Positions 53,838-62,933 of a stretch of 64,000 nucleotides of DNA are shown one piece after another. Made by a program: the position numbers and the translations under genes. The DNA lies in NCBI GenBank assembly GCA_963971535.1, contig OZ020598.1, forward strand, positions 98,329,674 to 98,393,673. The letters run 5' to 3'. Origin of the DNA: Notolepis coatsorum. Lineage: Eukaryota; Chordata; Actinopteri; Aulopiformes; Paralepididae. Every line of letters starts with the position of its first letter. Positions within the stretch are counted from its first letter, which is position 1. Below the pieces are notes generated by a model. It was not told the DNA's origin, did no database searches, and saw only the letters and a list, made by a program, of their open reading frames with translations.

Positions 53838-53840
53838 TAA

Positions 53841-55430
53841 GTTAAAAGCATTTTATGCCAGATAACTCAATATGTTGCTAATGAAAATGTGTCTATAAGC
53901 GATGATGTTGATGAAAGGCCAGAAACAGAGCCTGATACCCTTTGTTCTAAAAGAAAAGTATTTAAACCACACAGCGTGTTTACCCCTCATCTCAACCCAC
54001 CCTCGGTGGAGACATTTTGCAGATTGGTACAAAATGATGTCCTTAAATTATGTGAAACCAGTCACAAAGCCCATCTTTACCCTAATTTATTAGAATCAGA
54101 GTCAGCAGCACTTAAGGAACTCATGAAGAATGATGATTACATTTTTAGGAAAGCCGATAAAGGTTCTGGAATCGTGCTCCAAAATAAGAGTTCGTATGTA
54201 TCCGAGATCAATAGACAATTGAACGATATAGAGGTATATACCCTTTTAAATACAGACCCAGTATTTAAATTTTCCGCGGAAATTAAAACAATCCTTAAAA
54301 GCCTTAGATTGGCAGAGGTGATTACAGAAAATGAATTTAAGTTTATGTTTGTAGAGTACCCGGTTACGCCTATTATTTACACTTTACCGAAGATCCATAA
54401 GGATCTGGTTAACCCTCCTGGTCGACCGATCGTCTCTGGTATAGGTTCTGCTACAGAAAAAATCTCGCAATTTGTTGACTCGCATATTAAGGATTTGGCC
54501 TCTTCTCAACGTGGTTATTTAAAAGACACTACTACGTTTTTGAGCAAACTATCGACCTGCAGTATTAGTCCCTTGGACTTATTAGTTACCTTAGATGTAG
54601 TCAGTCTATACCCCAGCATTCCACATGCTGACGCGGTAGACGCACTGAGTTTTTATCTAAACTCTAGAGAGGAATTACTCCCCTCCATAGAAGCGCTAGT
54701 TAATCTAGCTGACCTAGTTCTAACTCGGAATTATTTTAGATTCCAAGATAAATACTACTTGCAAAACAGAGGCATCAGCATGGGCTCCCCAGCCGCTGTG
54801 AACCTAGCCAACCTGTACATGTCCAAGTATGAGTCTGATCACATTTTTAATAATAACCCGTTTGAGAAATTCGTCAAATCCTATATGCGATATATTGATG
54901 ATATGTTTTTTATTTGGTCTGGTACATCGTCTGATCTTGATGCCTTCCTTGAGTACCTGAACACCTCTAGAGAAACTATAAAGTTTACATTAAAGTTTGA
55001 TATGCATATTCTACCTTTCCTAGATGTTTTGATCAAGAAAGCCCCTGATGGTATCTCATTACATACAGAGGTCTTCAAAAAGGAGACAGACCGTAACTCG
55101 TTCTTACATTATTCCAGTTACCACACTCCTGCCTTGAAGAATAGTCTACCTTTCAGCCAAATACTCCGTTATAGGAGAATTTGTGACACTGAAGATAGAT
55201 TTAATGCACAAGCAGAAGTTCTGCGTGGCAGTTTTCATGAGAGAGGCTATAGTGTCGATTTGACACGTAAAGCCCTGAATAAAACCAATCTGATCGACAG
55301 GGCCACGTTGTTTATCCCCAAAAAGAAAACACAGACAAAGTATCTTTTGTGTCCACTTTTAGCCCCATTACGAGAGGCATACGGAGCATCGTCAATAAAT
55401 ATTGGCATATTCTACAGTCGGATCCAATAA
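53841..55430 (+). CDS. Penelope-like element reverse transcriptase
   Basis: About 520 residues are open. Motifs in order: ALKELMKNDDYIFRKADKGS, TPIIYTLPKIHKDLVNPPGR, PIVSGIGSATEKISQFVDSH, LVTLDVVSLYPSIPH (first catalytic D), LQNRGISMGSPAAVNLANLY, YMRYIDDMFFIW (the DD pair) and FLDVLIKKAPDGISLHTEVF. This is the RT type of Penelope-like elements, distinct from LINE RT. A frameshift near 55,350 moves the following region into another frame. Before 53889 the frame continues from the insertion site (LKAF...). Confidence 0.85.
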   Translation, partial: VKSILCQITQYVANENVSISDDVDERPETEPDTLCSKRKVFKPHSVFTPHLNPPSVETFCRLVQNDVLKLCETSHKAHLYPNLLESESAALKELMKNDDYIFRKADKGSGIVLQNKSSYVSEINRQLNDIEVYTLLNTDPVFKFSAEIKTILKSLRLAEVITENEFKFMFVEYPVTPIIYTLPKIHKDLVNPPGRPIVSGIGSATEKISQFVDSHIKDLASSQRGYLKDTTTFLSKLSTCSISPLDLLVTLDVVSLYPSIPHADAVDALSFYLNSREELLPSIEALVNLADLVLTRNYFRFQDKYYLQNRGISMGSPAAVNLANLYMSKYESDHIFNNNPFEKFVKSYMRYIDDMFFIWSGTSSDLDAFLEYLNTSRETIKFTLKFDMHILPFLDVLIKKAPDGISLHTEVFKKETDRNSFLHYSSYHTPALKNSLPFSQILRYRRICDTEDRFNAQAEVLRGSFHERGYSVDLTRKALNKTNLIDRATLFIPKKKTQTKYLLCPLLAPLREAYGASSINIGIFYSRIQ

Positions 55431-56010
55431 TAGGGACAGCGTTTCAACATTCGCCTAATTACTTTTATAAAAGACAAGCGAATTTATCTAACCTATTAGT
55501 TAAAACCGACTTGCCCGTAAGGAAACCTACAAATTTTTTGTCGAATATCCCTGATGGAAATTTTCCTTGTCAAGCTGTGTACAGTGCCAAGGCATGATCA
55601 AAGAGAAATTTTACACGCACCCGAAAACGAACAAAAAAATACCTGTTAAAGGGCGTATCACGTGTACTGTAATTCATCCAATCTTGTGTATCTGCTAAAA
55701 TGCCTGTGTAATTTTTCTTAATTTTTCTTATGTGGGGAAGACAACCAGAGCCTTTAAAACAAGAATCAGTGAACACAAGTGTTCAGTGGGAAATTCAGAT
55801 ATAAAGTCGTCAGTAACTAGACATTTTTCCAGGTGTAAACATACCGTTAGCGATCTCAGATACATGGGACTTGAGTTAGTCCACAGGCCCGCGAGAGGGG
55901 GAGACAGACACAAGTTACTATTGCAACGGGTATGTTATTATATTCACCTGTTTAATTGCATAGAACCTAGAGGAATGAATGAAGAGAACGTGTTAACCTG
56001 TTTCCTTTAA
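55349..56010 (+). pseudogene. Penelope-like element, linker and GIY-YIG endonuclease remnant
   Basis: The frame 55349-55597 gives SIVNKYWHILQSDPIIGTAF and RKPTNFLSNIPDGNFPC, the linker. After further shifts 55732-56010 gives GKTTRAFKTRISEHKCSVGN, SVTRHFSRCKHTVSDLRYMG and RGGDRHKLLLQRVCYYI. YVGKTTR..K.RISEHK is the conserved second part of the GIY-YIG nuclease in these elements. The Cys-rich linker and the GIY part are damaged by at least two shifts and a stop (near 55,595). Confidence 0.75.
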
Positions 56011-56387
56011 GTACCTTTTACCTATAAGATTATGGTTTAATCCACGTGGTTGTTTCACGCATGAGGTATGTTTATCCTACGAGGCTCAATAGAAAAATGT
56101 ATGTAAATAAGTAAAGGGGCTCAATTAGCCCTATAAACTACGGGCATGTTACATATCAAGTTTCTGGTATTGTAATGTATTTTTGCTTTTGTTTGTTTTT
56201 TATATATGTTGTATATTTGTATAATTTGTATTTACTAACAGACTCTATTTTGATAGGTCTTTCCTTTGGTCATTGAGGACCAATAGACTCAGGCACACCT
56301 GCGCCGTGATGCCATTTCCTGCCAAGTCATTAACCACCTGTGTATATAACTACCATCTTGACTGCATGTGCATTGCAAGCTATAACA
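56011..56387 (+). other. 3' part of the Penelope-like element, no ORF
   Basis: This is untranslated element sequence leading into the terminal repeat. Nothing else was recognised. Confidence 0.5.
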
Positions 56388-56415
56388 CTGAAGAAGGAAT
56401 ATGTAATTCCGAAAC
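56388..56415 (+). ncRNA. Hammerhead-ribozyme-like core in the Penelope terminal repeat
   Basis: CTGAAGA (56388-56394) is followed by a hairpin GGAAT/ATTCC with loop ATGTA, and by GAAAC (56411-56415). This is the conserved order CUGANGA, stem II, GAAA. Hammerhead motifs in Penelope-like terminal repeats are established knowledge. I could not identify a fully convincing stem III and cleavage site upstream, so activity is unproven. Confidence 0.6.
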
Positions 56416-56529
56416 ATGTTTGTTTCAAGCTGCCATTAAATACTTGAACCTGAGAGTGCAGGTCTAGCTTCACTGCTTCTTTTTTATACAGTGTTTTATA
56501 TGTACAATGTGTGTGCCATTTATGTGCAG

Positions 56530-56659
56530 ACATGATGAGCAGCCTGCTCCAGTCCGACCAAGGCCAAGACCTCCAGCCCAGGCAGGACGCCCTCAGATGC
56601 CCTGGAAGACCGACAGGGATGCTGATCCAGCCCCTCAGGTTCACGCCCCGCAGATCACC
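56530..56659 (+). CDS. Second exon of the same unassigned gene, truncated
   Basis: The acceptor TTTATGTGCAG at 56519-56529 opens a frame reading HDEQPAPVRPRPRPPAQAG, RPQMPWKTDRDADPAPQVHA and PQITRT. It is Pro/Arg-rich with a WKTDRDADP segment that recalls the part before the catalytic domain of some piggyBac-type transposases. The frame is lost at about 56660 in an inverted-repeat element. The phase fits the exon ending at 37406. Confidence 0.45.
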
Positions 56660-57600
56660 AGGACGCGTGAATATTAAAGGCAACCAACTTGTGTTCAGCT
56701 TTTCTCTGATTGGCCACGACCCCCCGCCCGCGTGAATATTAAAGGCAACCAACTTGTGTTCGGCTTTTCTCTGATTGGCCGCGCCCCCACGCGCAGGCAA
56801 GCGCAGCCGTCCCACGTCCCAAATGAAATCCAGCGAGCAAGCGCGGCAGTTGCTGTTCCAACGCACTTGTGTTGGGCTGCGGTAGCAGTGGAGTGCTGCT
56901 GACTGATTATTATGTTTCGCGTTTTTATACAGTTATGAAATAATAAACACTGTTAGGACTCTTAATAATAAACACTGTTACGACTGTCTGACTCTTAATA
57001 ATAAACACTGTTAGGACTATCTGACTCTTACTAATAAACACTGTGTTAGGACTATAAACACTGTTAGGACTATCTGACTCTTAATAATAAACACTGTTAC
57101 AGTGTTAGGACTATCTCGAGTCACGCGTCACTCGCTTATCAATGACTTCGCAACAGCCATATTAGACACATAGCCATAATTTAAGATATAGTTTATGCAT
57201 TCGCAAATATGAGAGCTCTGTCATTGAAGTGGGTGGTGGCAGCTTACTAACAGTAGCGATTTTTATTGTTTTGTCATGACCAAACATAATCCCAACATAG
57301 ATAGGAGGTGTACTGTATGTCAAATGTCGGTCATGTGGTGGAAGAGTTTAGCACAGTCGCACAACAGAACACCAGTGTTTCTAGTAGATATGTTTATACA
57401 TATATATATACATACATATATGCGCATGCGCAGCCACTCTGCCGCGACTGCCGCGTCTCTCTTGTCTCTCTTGCCGCAAGGCCGCGTGCTAGTGGATTGA
57501 TTGATTGGCCGTGTGGCCAATCAGAGAAACGCTGAACGAAAAGCTGAACACAAGTTGGTTGCCTTTAATATTCACGCCCCCCGCCCCCTTTTGCCGCGAA
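56660..57600. repeat. Foldback-type block with inverted arms and inner tandem repeats
   Basis: The arm GCGTGAATATTAAAGGCAAC (56664 and again near 56731) reappears inverted at about 57508-57577 (GTTGCCTTTAATATTCACGC), with AATCAGAGAAA/TTTCTCTGATT words. Inside, 56936-57115 is a tandem repeat of AATAATAAACACTGTTAGGA units with CTATCTGACTCTT spacers. There is no gene. It truncates the exon at 56530. Confidence 0.65.
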
Positions 57601-57639
57601 CGCGGCAAGGTCCCTGCAAGCGGCAGAGGTCCCAAATGA

Positions 57640-57960
57640 AATCCATCAGTGGAGGCTGCTGACTGATTATGAAATGAATGAAGCGCGGAGCATAATGTAT
57701 AATGTTATTTCGCGGAGCATGCTGACTGATTATGAAATGAATGAGGAGCATAATGTATAATGTTATTTCGCGGAGCATAATGTATAATGTTATTTCACGT
57801 TTGTAACGTCATAACATCAGTGGAGGCTGCTGACTGTACGCTGTAACGTTATATGTTATTTCGCGTTTTTAACGTCATACACCAACTACCAGATTCACTC
57901 GTCACTGTACATCAGTGGAGGCTGCGTAACTGACTGATTAACTAGAAACTGCACATTGAA
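57640..57960. repeat. Complex direct repeats (ATCAGTGGAGGCTGC family)
   Basis: ATCAGTGGAGGCTGC occurs near 57646, 57818 and 57911. AGCATAATGTATAATGTTAT occurs three times between 57686 and 57794. No coding sequence. Confidence 0.7.
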
Positions 57961-58110
57961 CGCTGCAACACAGGACATTACACAGTGGCTAAATCTGCAC
58001 TGGTTACTGCAGTCAGTCATCTCTAAAAGTATGCATTTGATATATTACCAGCTGAATCTGAGATGCAGTGATGTTGCTATCCTGGGGAAGGAATCTCCTC
58101 TTCTTGTATG

Positions 58111-58664
58111 TCACCCAGTGTCCAGGGCAACATCAACAATGCAGGCCTCATAGTAGACATCCAGCCTCGAGGTCAGGAGGTCAAAGAGTTGGCATGGGTT
58201 GAAGGCTTTAACCCTCTGCATGATCCTGTCTTTGAATAGCCGCATCGCTGCTTCAGCGAAATTGTTGGTCATTTTCCCCGGGTGAGGAGACCGCGGCTGG
58301 ACCGGTAGCTCAGTGCCCAGCACTCTCTGCGAATGTAGAGGCGCTCAATGTACCTCAGGTACTTTTCATACCTGCAATTTATTCAAATAAGGAAACAAAC
58401 ACAGAAGATGCACAAACATGGATGTAATGACAGCAGGCTCATGAAGAGGTTGACACAAGCCTCCTGACTTTCTTGCACCAAATTTGCAAGACTGCTGTGC
58501 TGTGGGAATGTCTGTGTACATAAGCAAACGCGTCTAAGCACTAACCTGACAGCAACAGGGTGCTCTATCGCCTCCGTGTACAGCCTGTCCACCTCTGCTG
58601 TCTCCTTGGAGTAGAGCATCCCTTGAACCAGAGTGAGCAGAGTTGGTCTGTCTCGGCACTCCAC
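58111..58664 (-). pseudogene. Transposase-like fragment (MULE/SWIM-type group), two exons
   Basis: Exon 58664 to about 58550 reads MECRDRPTLLTLVQGMLYSK and YTEAIEHPVAVR, with a donor-like CAGGTTAG. After an acceptor GAATAAATTGCAG at about 58376 the next exon reads YEKYLRYIERLYIRRECWAL and, after a one-base shift near 58278, KMTNNFAEAAMRLFKDRIMQ and FNPCQLFDLLTSRLDVYYEA. The word order (WAL...R, TNNFAEAAMR..KD) is one I know from uncharacterised SWIM-type transposase-like proteins of fish and invertebrates. It is a broken remnant. Confidence 0.45.
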
Positions 58665-59279
58665 CAGACTCTCTTACTCCACAACCATCTCCATACTGCT
58701 TGTAGCACAGGAGAAGAGTGGCTAGTGGGAATGCCCTCCCTAAGGGCCCGCGTCCACTTGGCGCATATTTCTAGCTGAAACATGCTGGGAGTGCGCCCGG
58801 TAGAATGGGGCGGGGCGCATGCATGCGGTGAGAAAAAAAACGCAGCGAGAGCGTGATGACGCACCAAGCTACCTGATGACGAGACGAGAGACAAAACCTA
58901 CATGACAGCCATCTTGGAATAATAACTTTTATCGTATTTTACTGTCGCGGTTATTATTATTATTATTATTATTAGTGTATTCGTGGGTGCTTCTTTGCGA
59001 ATCGCGATGAGTCTGACCACCAACCAGCAGAGGCAAATTGCTCTCATACTTCTGCTGGATACATTTAACAATGTTCCTGCTGCTAACGATGTTCCTGCTG
59101 CTGTCACCGTGCCAGACGGTCGTAGAGCAAGGAGGAGAATCTGGATACACGACACCATTCGCCGGAGACAATAATACGGGGAGTGCCATCGTCTCATCCA
59201 AGAGCTCCAGTTCGATGGAGCCCGGTTCCAGGCGTATTTCAGGCTAACAAAATGCCAATTTGAGCTGCTCCTCCAGAAG

Positions 59280-59440
59280 GTAAATGTTTCTTCCCCTTCG
59301 GATGTATATATTTTTTTATGATCTCTTGTATGTCAGTAACTACTACCTGTTATCAGTCTATATCCCTACAGTAACTACCTGTTATCAGTCTATATCCCAT
59401 TCTGCAATCTGTTAATAACGTTTTCATTCATTCATTCAAG
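59280..59440 (+). mobile_element. Intron 1 with LINE X tail forming the acceptor
   Basis: The donor is AAG|GTAAATG. The intron ends CCCATTCTGCAATCTGTTAA, then CATTCATTCATTCAAG|GTTGG: the LINE X 3' tail (plus sense) ends exactly at the acceptor. Confidence 0.8.
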
Positions 59441-59520
59441 GTTGGCGATACCATCGCTAGATCCCAGACGAGGTTGAGGGAGACGATCGGCCCTGCAGAG
59501 CGTCTGTACATCTGTCTGCG

Positions 59521-59697
59521 GTGAGTTTGATTGATTGATTGAAAACGTTACAGCTCAATACACACAATTGTTAAGGGGATGCAGACCAGAGAAATACTTT
59601 TTGAGCTGCAGTGTCCACACCCTATTCAACTACGGGGTTAATAATAATAATAAGTTGTATACTGAAAATATTTTATAACATTTGTCTCACATTCTAG
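59521..59697 (-). mobile_element. Intron 2 with inverted LINE X tail forming the donor
   Basis: The intron starts GTGAGTTTGATTGATTGATT, then ACAGCTCAATACACACAATT and GATGCAGACCAGAGAAATAC: a minus-sense LINE X end beginning at the donor. The acceptor side (CATTCTAG) is unrelated. Confidence 0.75.
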
Positions 59698-59900
59698 GTT
59701 CCTTGCCACTGGTGACTCCTACAGGACCATAGCATTCAGCTATAGAGTGGGGAACTGTACAGTGGGACGTATCGTCAGGGACGTGTGTACCGCCATCTGG
59801 AGCTGTCTTCTACAGGACTACATGCCTGTGCCCAAGAAAGAAGACTGGCAGAAAATAGCTCAAGATTACAGTTCCCTCTGGGCTTTCCCAAACTGCCTAG

Positions 59901-60173
59901 GTGAATGAATGAATGAGAACTTTATTTAACAGATTGCAGAATGGGTACAATACAGTACGGCTCAATACACACAATTGTTAAGGGGATGCAGACCAGAGAA
60001 CAACGTTTGTCTTGTTTACATCAGGGTCCCCATATTTGTAATTCATAGTGACATTTATGACATAGGGACATACATGGGTAGGGATTCACATCTTTTTACG
60101 GCTGTGGGTAGGGCCGGCGTTCCACATTGTTGTGGCATAATTGTGAATTTTTTATTGTGTGTTGTTTTATAGG
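59901..60173 (-). mobile_element. Intron 3, nearly all inverted LINE X
   Basis: It starts GTGAATGAATGAATGAGAAC right after the exon and runs through CAGATTGCAGAATGGGTACA to GTTCCACATTGTTGTGGCAT (matching 20360-20390 of LINE X ORF2). About 250 of 273 bp are LINE. Confidence 0.85.
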
Positions 60174-60539
60174 TGCAGTTGATGGGAAGCACGTCATAGT
60201 CCAAGCCCCACCTTGCAGCGGTTCCCTGTATTTCAACTATAAGGGAACCTTCTCCATCGTTCTCCTCGCCATAGTGGATGCCCACTACCGCTTCCGCATG
60301 GTCGATGTGGGAGCATATGGGAGAAGCAGCGATGGGGGAACGCTGTCTGCCTCCGTATTCGGCAGGGCCCTACGCAAAGGGACATTGGACCTGCCAGAGG
60401 ACACCCCTCTTCCAGGCGCAGAGGACCTGGGCCCCGTCCCCCATGTCTTTGTGGCAGATGAGGCCTTCCCTCTGCGAAGGCACATGATGAGGCCCTACGC
60501 AGGGCGAACAGAGGGAGAGAAGAGGGTCTTTAACTACAG

Positions 60540-60853
60540 GTACTATATACCTGTATGTCATGTATGTCCCTATGCCATAAATGTCACAATGAATTAAAAA
60601 TGGGGGACCCTGATGTAAACAAGACAAACGTCGTTCTCTGGTCTGCAGCCCCTTAACCCTTTCACTGCCACACTACAGAAGGTTAACCCTTTACTATCAC
60701 ACAACCGAGGGTTAACCTTCTGTAGTGTGGCAGTGAAAGGGTTAACCTGCTGTCGTGTGGCAGTGAAAAGGGTTAACAATTGTGTGTATTGAGCCGTACT
60801 GTATTGTACCCATTCTGCAATCTGTTAAATAAAGTTGTCATTAATTCATTCAG
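60540..60853 (+). mobile_element. Intron 4, nearly all LINE X, with a nested TTAA MITE
   Basis: It contains AATGGGGGACCCTGATGTAA, CCCATTCTGCAATCTGTTAA and ends GTCATTAATTCATTCAG|GCTT at the acceptor. The TTAA palindrome at 60653-60776 is inserted in it. Confidence 0.85.
60653..60776. mobile_element. Palindromic piggyBac-like MITE in intron 4
   Basis: TTAACCCTTTCACTGCCACA and its reverse complement form near-perfect arms around a short centre (60653-60745). A partial further arm, also closed by TTAA, extends to 60776. TTAA at the ends fits piggyBac-type insertion. Confidence 0.7.
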
Positions 60854-60997
60854 GCTTTCCCACGCCAGAAGAATGGTGGAGTGCTCTTTTGGCATCATGG
60901 CGGCTCAGTGGAGACTGTATAGGAGGGTGCTGGGTGTGTCTCCAGAGGTTGCGGAGAAAGTTGTGAAAGCAACATGTATGCTCCACAACTTCATGAG

Positions 60998-61167
60998 GTA
61001 GGCTATATATAAATATCTGTATGTCATAAATGTCCTGATGAATTGAAAATGGGGGACCCTGATGTAAACAAGATGAAAGTCTTTCATCCCCTTAACAGTT
61101 GTTTGTATTGAGCTGTACTGTATTGTACCCATTCTGCAATTAATAATGTTTTCAATCAATCAATCAG
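60998..61167 (+). mobile_element. Intron 5, nearly all LINE X
   Basis: It runs TATGTCATAAATGTCCTGAT, AATGGGGGACCCTGATGTAA, TGTACCCATTCTGCAATTAA and ends TTCAATCAATCAATCAG|GTGG, so the tail of the LINE is the acceptor. Confidence 0.85.
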
Positions 61168-61239
61168 GTGGGACGATGGATCTGTGCCAGCGCTGCCTCC
61201 CGCGGTGCCAGCAGAGCCACTCCTTGGTGCCCAGGCCCT

Positions 61240-61713
61240 CAGAAGTCAAGTACCTCAACCTCCTCCCGGTAGGCCTTCTCGTCGTTGTCCGAGATCAGCC
61301 CCACCACCACCGTGTCATCTGCGAACTTCACTATGGAGTTGGAGCTGAACTTGGCCACACAGTCGTGTGTGTAGAGTGAGTACAGCAGGGGGCTCAGAAC
61401 ACAGCCCTGGGGGGACCCGATGCTCAGGGTGATGGTGTTGGAGGTCTGACCCCCCACCCTGACCGCCTGGGGTCTTTCGCTCAGAAAGTCCAGTACCCAG
61501 GCGCTCAGGGCGGAGCTCAGACCTAGCTCGATCAGCTTGTCCACCAGTCTGGTGGGGACTATGGTGTTGAACGCTGAGCTGTAGTCAATGAACAACAGTC
61601 TCACATAGCCCCCCTTCTGACGGTCAAGGTGCGAGAGGGTGCTGTGCAGTACCTGGGAGACCGCGTCGTCGGTGGACCTGTTTGTCCTGTATGCAAATTG
61701 CAAATTGCAGAAG
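61240..61713 (-). mobile_element. Rex1-like RT fragment in exon 6, 6-bp flanking repeat
   Basis: CAGAAG flanks it (61240-61245, 61708-61713). The minus frame 61703-61246 reads [60 protein letters not shown] and [17 protein letters not shown]. Both 5' and 3' ends of the LINE are missing. It splits the last transposase exon between QALR and MGSNN. Confidence 0.85.
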
Positions 61714-61819
61714 GATGGGAAGCAACAACGCCACCAGAGAGGCCATTACTGTCAGGGAAACCTTCACTGGGTACTTCTCAGCAGCAGGACAGGTGCCATG
61801 GCAGAATGAAATCATCTGA

Positions 61820-62293
61820 GGACCTCCTACTCCTACCTCCGTATTCACCCAAAGGCTCTTTTCAGAGCCACCCACTTTGTGTTGAGAGAGTTGTTCCCAT
61901 GATGCTCAAACAAGATTGTCCTTGTATCCAAAATGGTTGGAGGGTGACTACAATAACTATTTATTACCAACAATTTTGTATAAATGTTATTCATAACTAG
62001 CATAATGTTTTGGCTATTACGATGCAAATCAAGATTAAACTTTGACCAATGCATATATACATATTACAATATGGGCACAGATACATTTAGACATTGAATT
62101 GATTATTAGAACAGTGCATATTTATTTTATTTACAGATCATCAAAGGCACAGGTAAATTAAACTGATTACAATTAAATTAAATCATTAAAAACAATTAAA
62201 CATAAAAACAATTGAACTGATTACAATTAAATTAAATCATTAAAAACAATTAAACATAAAAACAATTGAACTGATTACAATAAAACAAAGAAC
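61820..62293. repeat. Space between convergent genes, with a 58-bp tandem duplication
   Basis: 62154-62275 holds two copies of a unit containing GATTACAATTAAATTAAATC and ACAATTAAACATAAAAACAA. No gene seen; both 3' UTRs must lie here. Confidence 0.6.
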
Positions 62294-62499
62294 CTACAAC
62301 TCTACTGGAAACTGAGCCTCGTGCAAAACAAGCTGGATCTTCATTCTGACGAGTGAATTCTTTTCACTGTCAAGTGAGTCCAGCGCTGGCAGCAGGCTCA
62401 ATAAAAAATGTTCGTTGCTGTTGACCGGGACTGGGACATTTCTGATTACACCCATCAGTTCCTGTTGGTAGGTAGTCAGGGGGGCCGCGGGTGGTGGTG

Positions 62500-62880
62500 G
62501 TGGAGGAGGAGCCCTGCGGTTATGTCCCCGACGAATGATGGAGGTGCCAGGGACATCCCTCTGTGCAGCAGGTGGTGGTGGTGGAGCAGCTATCTCCGCT
62601 GGTGGTGCAGAGCCGCTATGTCCCCGACGGATGATGGAGGTGCCAGGGACCTCCCTCTGTGCAGCAGGTGGAGCAGCTAACTACGCTGGTGGTGCAGAGC
62701 CGCTATGTCCCCGGCGGATGATGGAGGTGCCAGGGACCTCCCTCTGTGCAGCAGGTGGAGCAGCTATCTCCGCTGGTGGTGCAGAGCCGCTATGTCCCCG
62801 ACGGATGATGGAGGTGCCAGGGACCTCCCTCTGTGCAGCAGGTGGAGCAGCTATCTCCGCTGGTGGTGCAGAGCGGGGCA
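62500..62880 (-). repeat. 87-bp tandem repeat in the MADF-BESS gene
   Basis: AGCCGCTATGTCCCC starts units at 62611, 62698 and 62785 (period 87 bp, 29 codons), with partial units on each side. It encodes AAPPAAQREVPGTSIIRRGH-type repeats. Confidence 0.85.
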
Positions 62881-62933
62881 GTGTTGTGGATGAACCAGGG
62901 CCCTCCTCCTCCTCACTGCTCAAACCTTGGGTC

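Larger units (their letters stand above)
38710..53840. mobile_element. PIF/Harbinger transposon 1 (15.1 kb), TAA duplication
   Basis: The left end at 38713 is GGGTGTGTTCACACCT and the right end at 53837, reversed, is GGGCGCGTTCACACCT: 16 bp with two mismatches. TAA flanks both sides (38710-38712, 53838-53840), as expected of Harbinger. It carries a transposase gene (+) and a Myb-like gene (-) facing each other. Without its own insertions (41395-41908, 42242-44705, 45487-52481) it would be about 5 kb. Confidence 0.9.
37527..56504 (+). mobile_element. Penelope-like element with 16-bp target duplication
   Basis: CAGTGTTTTATATGTA lies at 37527-37542 and 56489-56504. The element between starts with a partial terminal repeat (37543-37630: ATTCCGAAACATGTTTGTTT...) and ends with a fuller one (to 56488). 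It encodes an N-terminal region, a Penelope-type RT and a GIY-YIG-type endonuclease remnant, all plus strand. A Harbinger transposon (38713-53837) splits it. Confidence 0.9.
59007..61819 (+). pseudogene. HARBI1-like transposase of Harbinger 2, six exons, one stop
   Basis: Exons: 59007-59279, 59441-59520, 59698-59900, 60174-60539, 60854-60997 and 61168-61819 (the last cut by a LINE at 61246-61707). All junctions keep phase. Exon 1 has GRRARRRIWIHDTIRRRQ, then an in-frame TAA (59172-59174), then GECHRLIQELQFDGARFQAY. Later exons give AERLYICLR, FLATGDSYRTIAFSYRVG, GAVDGKHVIVQAPPCSGSLY (catalytic D), HVFVADEAFPLRRHMMRPYA (D), LSHARRMVECSFGIMAAQWR (E) and [20 protein letters not shown]. Except for the stop and the LINE, the frame is clean. 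Each intron has a LINE X tail exactly at one splice site. Confidence 0.85.
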
